64,000 nt of DNA, taken from positions 2,650,501-2,714,500 of the forward strand of contig NZ_CP016634.1 in the NCBI RefSeq assembly GCF_002741075.1, written 5' to 3'. Under the pieces are notes generated by a model, which was not told where the DNA came from, ran no database searches, and was given only the letters and a program-made list of their open reading frames with translations. Made by a program: the position numbers and the translations under genes. The DNA is from Pseudomonas putida (GTDB lineage Bacteria; Pseudomonadota; Gammaproteobacteria; Pseudomonadales; Pseudomonadaceae). Shown here piece by piece: positions 1 to 9,762 of the stretch (within the stretch, counting starts at the first letter, position 1; each line of letters opens with the position of its first letter).

Positions 1-2483
1 GTGGCAACCCGCCCACGCTCCTTGCTGGCATAGGCCGCCAAGTGGTCCTCCAGAGCGCCGACTTGCTGCCCTGCGACACCTAACGTGCGCTTTTGCGTAT
101 CGCTCAACAGGCTGAACAACGACGACATCAAGTCCTGCTCGCTGCCCTGTCCTTCGAGCGTGTACCGACTACCGGAGCGGATGATTCGCCTCAGCCTGGC
201 GGCCTGCGCCTTGCCTTGTTTGGCCTGCAGTGGCCCCTCAAGGGTGCCTTCGCGGATCTCGATTCGCAGGTCCGCAGCCCAGGGTGCCAGCGTATCGATC
301 AGACCAAGCGCCAAACGTTCGGTGTCGACATTGGTCGCCCTGAACAGACGCAACCCGGCGCAAGCGCGGTCTAGACGGCTCTCTCGCAAGTACCAGCGAG
401 CCCGCTCGGCCAAGGCCAACGGCAGCCGGTCACTGGTTTGCAGACGGGTGATTTCGGCACCTGTGGCCTGGGTGCAGATTTCGCGCGCGCAGCGCAGCGA
501 CAACCCCGGAAAGTCCCGCAACACTTTGCCTTCAGTGGGCCCCGGCCAAGGCTGGCGCTCCTTGAACAGCGCCTCGAGTGCTGTACCTCCCAGATGGGGA
601 TGCTGTCGATGCAATTGATGGTACTCCAGTGCATCGAGCAATCGCGCAGGCGCCCCCAGGTTCTGAAGGTGCAACTGACGGACCTGCGCTTCACTGTAGC
701 CGGTCGACTGCAGCAGATGCCTGGCCGTCTCGTCAGAAAGATCAGCCAGGCGTCCGCTCAACCGGCGCAGCAACGTCCCGGCACCGCTCCAGGTTTGTGG
801 CCGCTCGAACTCATGGCGCCAACCCCCTGCTCCGTTGTCCTCGATCACCGGCGTGTAAACGTTGGCCCGCGCGGGATGACGGATGTGCCCGTCGCGCTCG
901 CCGGACAGGCGATAAAGCTGGTCATCGCCATGCAGCAAGCGCAGCTCCTGTGGGGTCTGCACAGCTGTGCTGGCGGGGTCGAGCCGGTAGCCTTCGAGCG
1001 TGCCATCGAACAGTTTCACCTGATCTTGGCGAGTACGGATCAAGCTGAGTTCGTCGACGAACGCCACGCGCTTGAGCGCCCGCACGGCCACCGCCCCTCC
1101 TTTGACCAGCAGCGCTCCGGCGACCAGGTTTTCGGCTACGCCAAAGACATGGTCGATGGCGCCTTGACGATCTCCCAGACGCCATTCCTCATAACCTTCG
1201 TAGAACTCATCGGCAATCTGCACCAGGGCCACGGGCAACAGCGCCTCTCCCAATACCGGGACGAACAGGGCAGCGATGTTGAGCACGTTCAGGCCCAAGG
1301 ACTCGTAACCCCGTAGCCGTGCGCTACGATCGTTTTCGTCTTCCTTGCCTGTCGGCACCGCAAGCACAGCGGCATCATTGAAGATCTTGTCGATCTGCGA
1401 ATCGGCCAGAAAGGTGCTCAACCGCTCACCGATCGTTTTTTCCGGCAGCACCTCGATCGGCTCGTGTCCGCCGGTCAAGGTCGCCAGCCGTTCGTGCGTC
1501 CAGTCCTTGGACTGCTCGGCCAGACTGCTGAAGAACTTGACGCGGTCGGCTTCGCTGACGAATCGGGCAAAGAACTGCCGATAGCGACGATTGGCCAACC
1601 GCCTGGCCAAACCGTCATAGACCTGCTGCCATGAATCAAAGCGCTTAATCGGGCAATCTGGATCGTTGGGCACCCAGACGATCACGCTGTGCAATGCCCC
1701 ACCCCCTGGCGCGCTGGCCTCGGCGCAGACCACCCCATGAATGGGAACCCCCAGCAGATACAAATGCCGGAGCACGACGATGGAGGAGGTGGCGGGCACG
1801 ACTGACGGGAACATCATCAAGGCCAGCATGTGCTGGAAACTGTCCTCGTCCAGCTCGCCCTTGAGTTGCGCCCTGCGCACCGCCACTTCCAGATGCGCCT
1901 GCTGGTTTTCCTGGAACAGGCGGTGCACAGCCTGCGCACCGCCTTTGGGCCTTAGAATCGCCTGGAGCTTTTCCTGGTACTTCGCGCCGATGTCCAATTC
2001 CCGACAGCGCCCGGCAAAAGCATGAAAACCCAAGGCCATTCGCTTGCCAGCACTCGTGCGAAGGTACCCTCTGCGCACGTCCACGGGCCGGGTCTCGGAA
2101 AGATGGAAGTTATGTAGCGCAGACGCCAACAGGCTCTGCGTCGAGGACGGAACGAACTGGCGCAGCGACAGCATCAGTGCAAACGAGGGAATAGGTGGAC
2201 GCCGCCAGATACACACCTGGCTGCGCCGCAGGTCGGCGTCAGCCTCGCCCAACTGAATGAGCTTTTCCCGCAGCAGCGGTTCGGCGAACGCTTCGATCGA
2301 GGGGATCTGCGCCAGCACCGGGCGCAAGGCAGCCACTGCGTTTTCTTGCCTGGAGAGTGCCTTGCGAAACGCACGCAGCCGATCGATACGCTGCGGGCCG
2401 CCCTCCTCACGTATCAACCAGTCCGGCATACGCTGGGCGAACAACGTGTCGATGGAACCTTCGGGGAGGACGGGATCAGACAT
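1..2483 (-). CDS. Large DUF6543 / NEL-effector-like protein, N-terminal 827 residues (3' end outside window)
   Basis: An uninterrupted minus-strand frame runs from an ATG at 2483 to the left edge with no stop, so only the first 827 codons are visible. The protein begins MSDPVLPEGSIDTLFAQRMP. A hydrophobic helical stretch at about residues 396-420 is followed by the pattern YEGYEEWRLGDRQGAIDH, which I associate with the dermonecrotic-toxin-type DUF6543 domain of large Pseudomonas proteins. Those proteins often continue into leucine-rich repeats and a NEL-type (IpaH/SspH-like) E3 ubiquitin ligase domain; neither lies inside this window. There is no signal peptide, as expected for a type III or other contact-dependent effector. 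The ribosome binding site before the ATG is weak, so a nearby TTG at 2492 is possible. The reading frame is firm; the family call is from memory of motif pattern, and the effector role is inference. Confidence 0.7.
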   Translation of the reverse strand, partial: MSDPVLPEGSIDTLFAQRMPDWLIREEGGPQRIDRLRAFRKALSRQENAVAALRPVLAQIPSIEAFAEPLLREKLIQLGEADADLRRSQVCIWRRPPIPSFALMLSLRQFVPSSTQSLLASALHNFHLSETRPVDVRRGYLRTSAGKRMALGFHAFAGRCRELDIGAKYQEKLQAILRPKGGAQAVHRLFQENQQAHLEVAVRRAQLKGELDEDSFQHMLALMMFPSVVPATSSIVVLRHLYLLGVPIHGVVCAEASAPGGGALHSVIVWVPNDPDCPIKRFDSWQQVYDGLARRLANRRYRQFFARFVSEADRVKFFSSLAEQSKDWTHERLATLTGGHEPIEVLPEKTIGERLSTFLADSQIDKIFNDAAVLAVPTGKEDENDRSARLRGYESLGLNVLNIAALFVPVLGEALLPVALVQIADEFYEGYEEWRLGDRQGAIDHVFGVAENLVAGALLVKGGAVAVRALKRVAFVDELSLIRTRQDQVKLFDGTLEGYRLDPASTAVQTPQELRLLHGDDQLYRLSGERDGHIRHPARANVYTPVIEDNGAGGWRHEFERPQTWSGAGTLLRRLSGRLADLSDETARHLLQSTGYSEAQVRQLHLQNLGAPARLLDALEYHQLHRQHPHLGGTALEALFKERQPWPGPTEGKVLRDFPGLSLRCAREICTQATGAEITRLQTSDRLPLALAERARWYLRESRLDRACAGLRLFRATNVDTERLALGLIDTLAPWAADLRIEIREGTLEGPLQAKQGKAQAARLRRIIRSGSRYTLEGQGSEQDLMSSLFSLLSDTQKRTLGVAGQQVGALEDHLAAYASKERGRVA

Positions 2484-2571
2484 AGCGCGCAAACTCGAGC
2501 AGTTGAAAAACTCGATCTCACCAGTTGCCTCCCTGCACGACGCAGTACCGGGCTACTACCCGGCCCACTCA

Positions 2572-2616
2572 TTCGGTTTCCCGAACACGAAGAGAGCACT
2601 CATTCGGAAATCCGCA
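2572..2616. promoter_or_regulatory. Two AauR-type binding sites upstream of aatJ
   Basis: TTCGG-TTTC-CCGAA at 2572-2585 is a perfect match to the published AauR inverted repeat TTCGGNNNNCCGAA. TTCGG-AAAT-CCGCA at 2603-2616 matches it with one mismatch. The two centres are 31 bp apart, about three helical turns, so bound dimers would sit on the same DNA face. They lie about 110 and 80 bp upstream of the sigma-54 promoter, a normal upstream activator position. The regulator AauR is encoded at 8005-9330. Confidence 0.8.
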
Positions 2617-2692
2617 CACCTGCAATAGCAAAAAACAGTAAGCAAAAGCCTCAAAACCAGTAATTTCGCGGCGATATGATCGACAGCAGGGC

Positions 2693-2709
2693 TTGGCACG
2701 ACTCATGCT
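2693..2709 (+). promoter_or_regulatory. Sigma-54 (-24/-12) promoter of the aatJ operon
   Basis: The sequence TTGGCACGACTCATGCT carries GG at 2695-2696 and GC at 2707-2708 with exactly 10 nt between, the invariant -24/-12 spacing of RpoN promoters. Transcription should start near 2720, giving a leader of about 90 nt before aatJ. Together with the upstream AauR boxes this explains dependence on the AauSR system. Confidence 0.85.
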
Positions 2710-2811
2710 CTACACTTGGTAGCCGAATGCACCACGTTTGCTGCTGTATTCGTGGAACGAAGAGTCCGCCAACGGCTCCATAAAAAAAACAAACACGTCG
2801 AGGAAAATTTG

Positions 2812-3729
2812 ATGCGCATCGTTCGTCAATTGCTGGGCGCCGCCATCGCGGCCGCTGTCATCGCATCGCCTGTCATGGCCGAAGAGCTGACCGGCACCCT
2901 GAAGAAGATCAAGGACTCGGGCACCATCACCCTGGGCCACCGCGACTCCTCCATTCCATTTTCCTACCTGGCCGGCAAGCCAGAACCCGTGGGCTACTCC
3001 CACGACATCCAGCTGGCCGTCGTCGACGCGCTGAAAAAGCAACTGGGTACGGACATCAAGGTCCGCTACAACCTGGTCACCTCCCAGACCCGCATCCCGC
3101 TGGTGCAGAACGGCACCGTGGACCTTGAGTGCGGCTCCACCACCAACAACGTCGAACGCCAGCAGCAAGTTGGCTTCTCGGTCGGTATCTTTGAAGTCGG
3201 CACCCGCCTGCTGACCAAAGTCAAGGACGGCCAGCCAGCCTACAAAGACTTCCCGGACCTGGCCGGCAAGAACGTGGTGACCACCGCCGGCACCACCTCC
3301 GAGCGCATCCTCAAGGCGATGAACGCCGACAAGCAAATGAAGATGAACGTGATCTCCGCAAAAGACCACGGCGAAGCCTTCAACATGCTCGAAAGCGGCC
3401 GCGCCGTGGCCTTCATGATGGACGACGCCCTGCTCGCCGGCGAAATGGCCAAGGCAAGCAAGCCTGCCGACTGGGTCATCACCGGAACCCCGCAGTCCTA
3501 CGAGATCTATGGCTGCATGGTCCGCAAGGGTGACGATGCGTTCAAGAAGGCAGTGGACGACGCCATCGTGGCGTACTTCAAGTCCGGTGCGGTCAACAAG
3601 AGCTACGAGAAGTGGTTCCAACAGCCGATCCCGCCAAAAGGCCTGAACCTTCAGTTCCCGATGAGCGATGAGCTGAAAAAACTGATCGCCGAGCCGACCG
3701 ACAAGGCGGCGGACGAGAAGAAGTCCTGA
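2812..3729 (+). CDS. aatJ: Acidic amino acid (glutamate/aspartate) ABC transporter substrate-binding protein
   Basis: A 305-residue periplasmic binding protein of the GltI/AatJ type (SBP family 3). It should capture glutamate, aspartate and possibly their amides and hand them to AatQMP. The first ~23 residues form a clear signal peptide (MRIVRQLLGAAIAAAVIASP then AMA-type cleavage before EELTG). The binding-protein fold begins with IKDSGTITLGHRDSSIPFSY and includes the ligand-contact pattern TRIPLVQNGTVDLECGSTTN. The start at 2812 was chosen over an in-frame upstream start at 2716 because it follows a good GAGGAAA ribosome site and begins the signal peptide. It is first in aatJQMP, behind the AauR boxes and the sigma-54 promoter. 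Confidence 0.93.
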   Translation: MRIVRQLLGAAIAAAVIASPVMAEELTGTLKKIKDSGTITLGHRDSSIPFSYLAGKPEPVGYSHDIQLAVVDALKKQLGTDIKVRYNLVTSQTRIPLVQNGTVDLECGSTTNNVERQQQVGFSVGIFEVGTRLLTKVKDGQPAYKDFPDLAGKNVVTTAGTTSERILKAMNADKQMKMNVISAKDHGEAFNMLESGRAVAFMMDDALLAGEMAKASKPADWVITGTPQSYEIYGCMVRKGDDAFKKAVDDAIVAYFKSGAVNKSYEKWFQQPIPPKGLNLQFPMSDELKKLIAEPTDKAADEKKS

Positions 3730-3738
3730 CCCCCAGCC

Positions 3739-3831
3739 AGTGGCCTGATGCTCGACCCGAGCAGTAATCAAACCGACAGGCCACTCATTAGTGTCTAACC
3801 TTTCAACCGAGGGCGTTCGCCGCCCTCGGTT
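3739..3831 (+). other. Intercistronic stem-loops between aatJ and aatQ
   Basis: Two strong hairpins fill the 145-nt gap. The first pairs AGTGGCCTG (3739-3747) with CAGGCCACT (3777-3785) and contains an inner GCTCG/CGAGC stem. The second pairs AACCGAGGGCG (3805-3815) with CGCCCTCGGTT (3821-3831) around a 5-nt loop. There is no long T-run. Such structures usually protect the upstream message or attenuate read-through, so that more binding protein than membrane subunit is made; that role is inferred. Confidence 0.65.
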
Positions 3832-3874
3832 GCTCGAAGGTGCCCGTGAAACAACCGTCTGAGGGGAAATCCCG

Positions 3875-4621
3875 ATGAATTACAACTGGGACTGGGGCGT
3901 ATTCTTCAAGTCCACCGGCGTAGGCAGCGAAACCTACCTGGACTGGTACATCACCGGCCTGGGCTGGACCATCGTCATTGCCGTGACCGCCTGGATCATC
4001 GCCTTGCTGCTGGGCTCGCTGCTCGGTGTGATGCGCACCGTGCCGAACCGCGTGGTATCGGGGATCGCCACCGCCTACGTCGAGCTGTTCCGTAACGTGC
4101 CGCTGCTGGTGCAGCTGTTCATCTGGTACTTCCTGGTGCCAGACCTTTTGCCCGAAAGCGCACAGGAATGGTTCAAGCAAGACCTCAACCCGACCACCTC
4201 GGCGTTGATCAGCGTGGTCGTCTGCCTAGGCCTGTTCACCGCCGCCCGTGTGTGCGAGCAGGTGCGTACCGGCATCCAGGCCCTGCCGCGCGGCCAGGAG
4301 TCGGCGGGCCGGGCGCTGGGCTTCAGCCTGTCGCAGATCTACATGAACGTGCTGCTGCCCCAAGCCTACCGGATCATCATCCCGCCGCTCACCTCGGAAT
4401 TCCTGAACGTGTTCAAGAACTCCTCCGTGGCATCGCTGATCGGCCTGATGGAACTGCTGGCCCAGACCAAGCAGACCGCCGAGTTCTCCGCCAACCTGTT
4501 CGAGGCGTTCACCCTGGCCACCTTGATCTACTTCACCCTGAACATGGGCCTGATGCTGTTCATGCGCCTGATCGAGAAGAAAGTCTCGGTACCCGGCCTG
4601 ATCTCCGTGGGGGGCAAGTAA
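3875..4621 (+). CDS. aatQ: Acidic amino acid ABC transporter permease AatQ
   Basis: A 248-residue inner-membrane permease of the HisMQ/GltJ family. Several hydrophobic helices are visible, the first around residues 30-48 (WTIVIAVTAWIIALLLGSLL). The cytoplasmic EAA-type loop appears as EQVRTGIQALPRGQESAGRALG, the site that docks the ATPase AatP. The YVELFRNVPLLVQLFIWYF segment is characteristic of polar amino acid permeases of this type. It pairs with AatM, whose start directly follows this stop codon. The ATG is preceded by GAGGGGAAAT. Confidence 0.92.
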   Translation: MNYNWDWGVFFKSTGVGSETYLDWYITGLGWTIVIAVTAWIIALLLGSLLGVMRTVPNRVVSGIATAYVELFRNVPLLVQLFIWYFLVPDLLPESAQEWFKQDLNPTTSALISVVVCLGLFTAARVCEQVRTGIQALPRGQESAGRALGFSLSQIYMNVLLPQAYRIIIPPLTSEFLNVFKNSSVASLIGLMELLAQTKQTAEFSANLFEAFTLATLIYFTLNMGLMLFMRLIEKKVSVPGLISVGGK

Positions 4622-5293
4622 ATGGACATGGATTTCAGCGAAATCATCCCCGCCCTGCCAGCCCTCTGGGAAGGCATGGTGATGACCCTCCAACTGATGG
4701 TCATGGGCGTGGTCGGCGGTATCGTGCTGGGTACGATCCTGGCGCTGATGCGTCTGTCGTCGAGCAAGCTGCTGTCGAACCTGGCTGGCGCCTACGTCAA
4801 CTACTTCCGCTCCATCCCGCTGCTGTTGGTGATCACCTGGTTCTACCTGGCGGTCCCGTTCGTACTGCGTTGGATCACCGGCGAGGACACGCCGGTCGGC
4901 GCCTTCACCTCTTGCGTGGTGGCGTTCATGATGTTCGAGGCCGCCTACTTCTGTGAGATCGTGCGGGCCGGCGTGCAATCGATCTCCAAGGGCCAGATGG
5001 GCGCCGCCCAGGCGCTGGGCATGACCTATGGCCAGACCATGCGTCTGATCATCCTGCCCCAAGCGTTTCGCAAGATGACCCCACTGTTGCTGCAGCAGAG
5101 CATCATCCTGTTCCAGGACACCTCGCTGGTCTACACCGTGGGCCTGGTGGACTTCCTCAACTCGGCACGCTCCAACGGCGACATCATCGGACGCTCCCAT
5201 GAGTTCCTGATCTTCGCCGGGGTCGTGTACTTCCTCATCAGCTTCTCCGCTTCGTGGCTGGTCAAGCGCCTGCAAAAAAGGATCACCGTATGA
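4622..5293 (+). CDS. aatM: Acidic amino acid ABC transporter permease AatM
   Basis: A 223-residue second permease subunit (GltK-like). It shares the family layout with AatQ: a first membrane helix at about residues 20-42, the [19 protein letters not shown] segment, and an EAA-type loop [20 protein letters not shown]. The stop of aatQ abuts this ATG, and its own TGA overlaps the ATG of aatP (ATGA), so the three are translationally coupled. AatQ and AatM should form the heterodimeric channel. Confidence 0.92.
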   Translation: MDMDFSEIIPALPALWEGMVMTLQLMVMGVVGGIVLGTILALMRLSSSKLLSNLAGAYVNYFRSIPLLLVITWFYLAVPFVLRWITGEDTPVGAFTSCVVAFMMFEAAYFCEIVRAGVQSISKGQMGAAQALGMTYGQTMRLIILPQAFRKMTPLLLQQSIILFQDTSLVYTVGLVDFLNSARSNGDIIGRSHEFLIFAGVVYFLISFSASWLVKRLQKRITV

Positions 5294-6024
5294 TTTCCAT
5301 CAAGAACGTCAACAAGTGGTACGGGGACTTCCAGGTGCTGACCGATTGCAGCACCGAGGTCAAGAAAGGTGAAGTGGTGGTGGTCTGCGGGCCATCCGGC
5401 TCGGGCAAGTCCACGCTGATCAAGTGCGTCAACGCGCTGGAGCCGTTCCAAAAGGGCGACATCGTGGTCGACGGTACCTCCATCGCCGACCCGAAGACCA
5501 ACCTGCCCAAGCTGCGTTCGCGGGTCGGCATGGTATTCCAGCACTTTGAGCTCTTCCCGCACCTGTCGATCACTGAGAACCTGACCATCGCCCAGCGCAA
5601 GGTACTGGGACGCAGCGAGGCCGAAGCCACCAAGAAAGGCCTTGCCCTGCTCGACCGCGTGGGCCTGGGCGCCCATGCCAAGAAGCATCCTGGCCAGCTT
5701 TCCGGCGGCCAGCAGCAGCGTGTGGCGATCGCTCGCGCACTGTCGATGGACCCGATCGTCATGCTGTTCGACGAACCGACCTCGGCGCTGGACCCGGAAA
5801 TGGTCAACGAAGTGCTGGACGTGATGGTCGAGTTGGCCCACGAAGGCATGACCATGATGTGCGTGACCCACGAGATGGGCTTTGCCCGCAAAGTCGCCAA
5901 CCGAGTGATCTTCATGGACAAGGGCAGCATCATCGAGGATTGCCAGAAAGAAGACTTCTTCGGCAACCCTGAAGGCCGCCACGAGCGCACCCAGCACTTC
6001 CTCAGCAAGATCCTGCAGCACTGA
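5290..6024 (+). CDS. aatP: Acidic amino acid ABC transporter ATP-binding protein AatP
   Basis: A 244-residue ATPase of the polar amino acid (GlnQ/GltL) type that powers AatQM. Walker A is GPSGSGKS (residues ~34-41), the Q-loop lies in [14 protein letters not shown], the signature is LSGGQQQR (~137-144), Walker B with the catalytic glutamate is [12 protein letters not shown], and the switch histidine is in [10 protein letters not shown]. Length and motifs are complete. The start overlaps the aatM stop (ATGA). It is the last transporter gene and is followed by a strong hairpin before aauS. Confidence 0.94.
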   Translation: MISIKNVNKWYGDFQVLTDCSTEVKKGEVVVVCGPSGSGKSTLIKCVNALEPFQKGDIVVDGTSIADPKTNLPKLRSRVGMVFQHFELFPHLSITENLTIAQRKVLGRSEAEATKKGLALLDRVGLGAHAKKHPGQLSGGQQQRVAIARALSMDPIVMLFDEPTSALDPEMVNEVLDVMVELAHEGMTMMCVTHEMGFARKVANRVIFMDKGSIIEDCQKEDFFGNPEGRHERTQHFLSKILQH

Positions 6025-6034
6025 GTCGGCCATG

Positions 6035-6060
6035 CCGCTGCCCGGTCCTCCGGGCAGCGG
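6035..6060 (+). terminator. Stem-loop between aatP and aauS
   Basis: A perfect 11-bp GC-rich stem, CCGCTGCCCGG / CCGGGCAGCGG with a TCCT loop, begins about 10 nt after the aatP stop. There is no T-run, so it may be an attenuator or message-end stabiliser rather than a strict terminator, leaving some read-through into aauSR. Confidence 0.6.
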
Positions 6061-6086
6061 ACGCTGGTCGTGACAAGGCCACTGTG

Positions 6087-7991
6087 ATGAAATGCGACCC
6101 CTCGCTCCTTCGCCCTGCCCAACCCGCCGTGAAATCCCGCCTGATCCGTCAATTGCTGCTGCCGCCTCTGATCATCCTACTGATGGTCGGCCTGGGCATG
6201 GCTGGCTATCTGATCAGCGAGAGCAATGGCATCCGCGCCCTGAGCGAGAACGGCGAACGCCAGCTGGAGCTGCACGCGCGCACCGTCGAGAGCGAGATCA
6301 GCAAGTACACCTACCTGCCGAGCCTCCTGGAACTCGAAGACAGCGTCTCCAAGTTGCTCACAGACCCTGAGGCGGGCTACCGCCAGACCGTCAACGAATA
6401 CCTCGAGGGCCTGAACCGCCGCAGCCGCAGCCGGGCCATCTTCGTGCTGGACACCACCGGTCGTGTCCAGGCCACCAGTAATTGGCGCGACGCCGACTCC
6501 TTCCTCGGCGAGGATTTGTCGTTTCGCGCCTATTTCCAGGACGCCGTGCGCGGCGAGCCTGGCCGCTTCTATGGCATCGGCAGCACCACCGGCGAAGCAG
6601 GCTACTATCTGGCCCACGGGCTGGAGGAGCACGGCAAGATCATCGGTGTGGCGGTGGTCAAGGTGCGCCTGGACACCCTCGAAGAACGCTGGCAACGCGC
6701 CCGCCTGGAAGCCTTCGTCAGCGACGAGAACGGCATCATCATTCTTTCCAGCGACCCGGCACGCCGGCTCAAGTCGGTGCGCCCGCTGACCCCGCAGATC
6801 AAAGAGCGCCTGGCGCGCAGCCTGCAGTACTACTGGTGGCCGCTGAACGAGCTGCAGCCCTTGGCGCGGGAGACCCTGTCCGATGGCGTGGAGAAGCTGA
6901 CCTTCCCCGCCAACAGCGAGACCGGCCAAGGCAAACCTCGCAAGATGGCCTACCTGGCCCAGACCCGGCGCCTGGTGGATACCCCCTGGCACTTCACGTT
7001 GCTCACCCCGCTGCAGGACCTGCACCGCGAATCCATGGTCCAGGGCATCCTGGCAGGCGTGGCCTTCGCCCTGCTGACCATCCTGGCGATCGCCTGGAAC
7101 GAGCGACGCAAGGTGATCGCCACCCGCCTGGCCGCCCGCGAAGCCCTCGAAGAAGCCAATAGCCAGCTTGAGCGGCGCATCACCGAACGCACCGCCGATC
7201 TGCGCGCCAGCAACGAACGGCTCAAGGGGCAGATCCGCGAACGTCGGCACGCCGAGCAGACCCTGCGCCACGCCCAGGACGAGCTGGTCCAGGCCGGCAA
7301 GCTCGCGGCCATCGGGCAGATGTCCACCAGCATCGCCCACGAATTGAACCAGCCCCTGGCCGCACTGCGCACCCTGTCGGGCAACACCGTGCGCTTCCTC
7401 GAGCGCGGCGCCCTGGAGACCGCCAGCACCAACCTGCGTACCATGAACGACCTGATCGACCGCATGGGTCGTATCACCGCCAGCCTGCGCTCTTTCGCAA
7501 GGCGTGGCGATGACAGTGGCCAGGCCTCGTTGGGCAAGGCCGTGGATGCCTCCTTGCAAGTGCTGGCCAACCGCATCGCCGGCTGCAAGCTGCAACTGCA
7601 CAGCCAATTCGACGACCAGCAACTGGCTATCGACCAGACCCGCCTGGAGCAGATTCTGGTCAACCTAATCGGCAACGCCCTGGACGCCATGGCCAACCAG
7701 TCAACCCCGCAGCTTTGGCTCGAGGGCGAGCTGCAAGGCGACAAATACCGCCTACGGGTGCGCGATAATGGCCATGGCATCGATGCCGAGGCGCGCAAGC
7801 ACCTGTTCGAGCCTTTCTTCACCACCAAACCGGGCGAGCATGGCCTGGGCCTGGGCCTGACTCTTTCGGCGAGCCTTGCCGCCGCCGCCAAGGGTTCGCT
7901 GAGCGTCGAGCACCCCGCCAGCGGCGGGACCGCCTTCGTGCTCGCCCTGCCCTTGGCCACGCCCACCGGCAAATCGGTAGAACCTCTATGA
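6087..7991 (+). CDS. aauS: Sensor histidine kinase AauS (acidic amino acid sensing)
   Basis: A 634-residue DctB-type sensor kinase. The first membrane helix is at about residues 17-38. A periplasmic double-Cache-like sensing domain follows to about 320, then a second helix near 325-340, a coiled-coil linker, the phospho-acceptor histidine in IAHELNQPLAALR (near residue 417), and an HATPase domain ending in HGLGLGLTLS. In P. putida the AauS/AauR pair responds to glutamate and aspartate and drives acidic amino acid use. A GTG at 6084 directly precedes the ATG at 6087; either could start translation. AauR follows 13 nt downstream. Confidence 0.9.
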   Translation: MKCDPSLLRPAQPAVKSRLIRQLLLPPLIILLMVGLGMAGYLISESNGIRALSENGERQLELHARTVESEISKYTYLPSLLELEDSVSKLLTDPEAGYRQTVNEYLEGLNRRSRSRAIFVLDTTGRVQATSNWRDADSFLGEDLSFRAYFQDAVRGEPGRFYGIGSTTGEAGYYLAHGLEEHGKIIGVAVVKVRLDTLEERWQRARLEAFVSDENGIIILSSDPARRLKSVRPLTPQIKERLARSLQYYWWPLNELQPLARETLSDGVEKLTFPANSETGQGKPRKMAYLAQTRRLVDTPWHFTLLTPLQDLHRESMVQGILAGVAFALLTILAIAWNERRKVIATRLAAREALEEANSQLERRITERTADLRASNERLKGQIRERRHAEQTLRHAQDELVQAGKLAAIGQMSTSIAHELNQPLAALRTLSGNTVRFLERGALETASTNLRTMNDLIDRMGRITASLRSFARRGDDSGQASLGKAVDASLQVLANRIAGCKLQLHSQFDDQQLAIDQTRLEQILVNLIGNALDAMANQSTPQLWLEGELQGDKYRLRVRDNGHGIDAEARKHLFEPFFTTKPGEHGLGLGLTLSASLAAAAKGSLSVEHPASGGTAFVLALPLATPTGKSVEPL

Positions 7992-8004
7992 ACGCAGGGT
8001 CCCT

Positions 8005-9330
<1,326 letters not shown>

Positions 9331-9345
9331 GGCCAAAGGAAACCC

Positions 9346-9681
9346 GTGGACCTGATACTCAAAGCCAGCCTGGGCGCCGCCGTCGTGGTGCTTCTGGCCA
9401 TCCTCTCCAAGACCCGCAACTATTACATCGCAGGGCTGGTGCCGCTGTTTCCGACCTTTGCCCTGATCGCCCACTACATCGTGGGCAAGGGGCGGTCGCT
9501 TGAGGACCTGAAGGCCACCATCCTGTTCGGCATGTGGTCGATCATCCCGTACTTCGTCTACCTGGCCACCTTGTACGTACTGGTCGACCGGCTGCGCCTG
9601 GAAGCCTCGCTGGCCCTGGCCACAGTGGCCTGGCTGGTGGCGGCAACGGTGCTGGTCACGCTGTGGGTGCGCTTTCACTAG
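9346..9681 (+). CDS. glpM: GlpM family membrane protein
   Basis: A 111-residue integral membrane protein with four hydrophobic segments. The motif SKTRNYYIAGLVPLFPTFAL in residues ~20-40 is what I recognise as the GlpM family, whose P. aeruginosa member is linked to glycerol metabolism and alginate. Its biochemical role is not established. The start is a GTG at 9346 behind AAAGGAAA, 15 nt after aauR, so it may be read through from aauSR. Confidence 0.8.
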   Translation: MDLILKASLGAAVVVLLAILSKTRNYYIAGLVPLFPTFALIAHYIVGKGRSLEDLKATILFGMWSIIPYFVYLATLYVLVDRLRLEASLALATVAWLVAATVLVTLWVRFH

Positions 9682-9690
9682 GCAACCGTG

Positions 9691-9759
9691 CGGCCTTTTT
9701 TCGGGTAAACCCGCTCCTGCAAAGATCGCCGTGCCCCCTGTGAAAGCGGGTTTACCCGC
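9691..9759. repeat. Inverted REP pair
   Basis: Two facing copies of the P. putida-type REP core, CGGGTAAACCCGC near 9702-9714 and GCGGGTTTACCCGC near 9746-9759, sit between the convergent glpM and hydrolase genes. The pair can fold into a long hairpin and may end transcription from both sides. Confidence 0.8.
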
Positions 9760-9762
9760 AGC

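Noticed and set aside
438..1316. A 292-codon plus-strand frame in the first 2.5 kb
   Set aside because: It opposes the continuous 827-codon minus-strand frame, which shows consistent codon use and a plausible domain; the plus frame has none.
2716..2811. A longer start for aatJ at 2716
   Set aside because: The added 32 residues precede a perfect signal peptide, and the extension would begin at or before the predicted sigma-54 transcription start near 2720.
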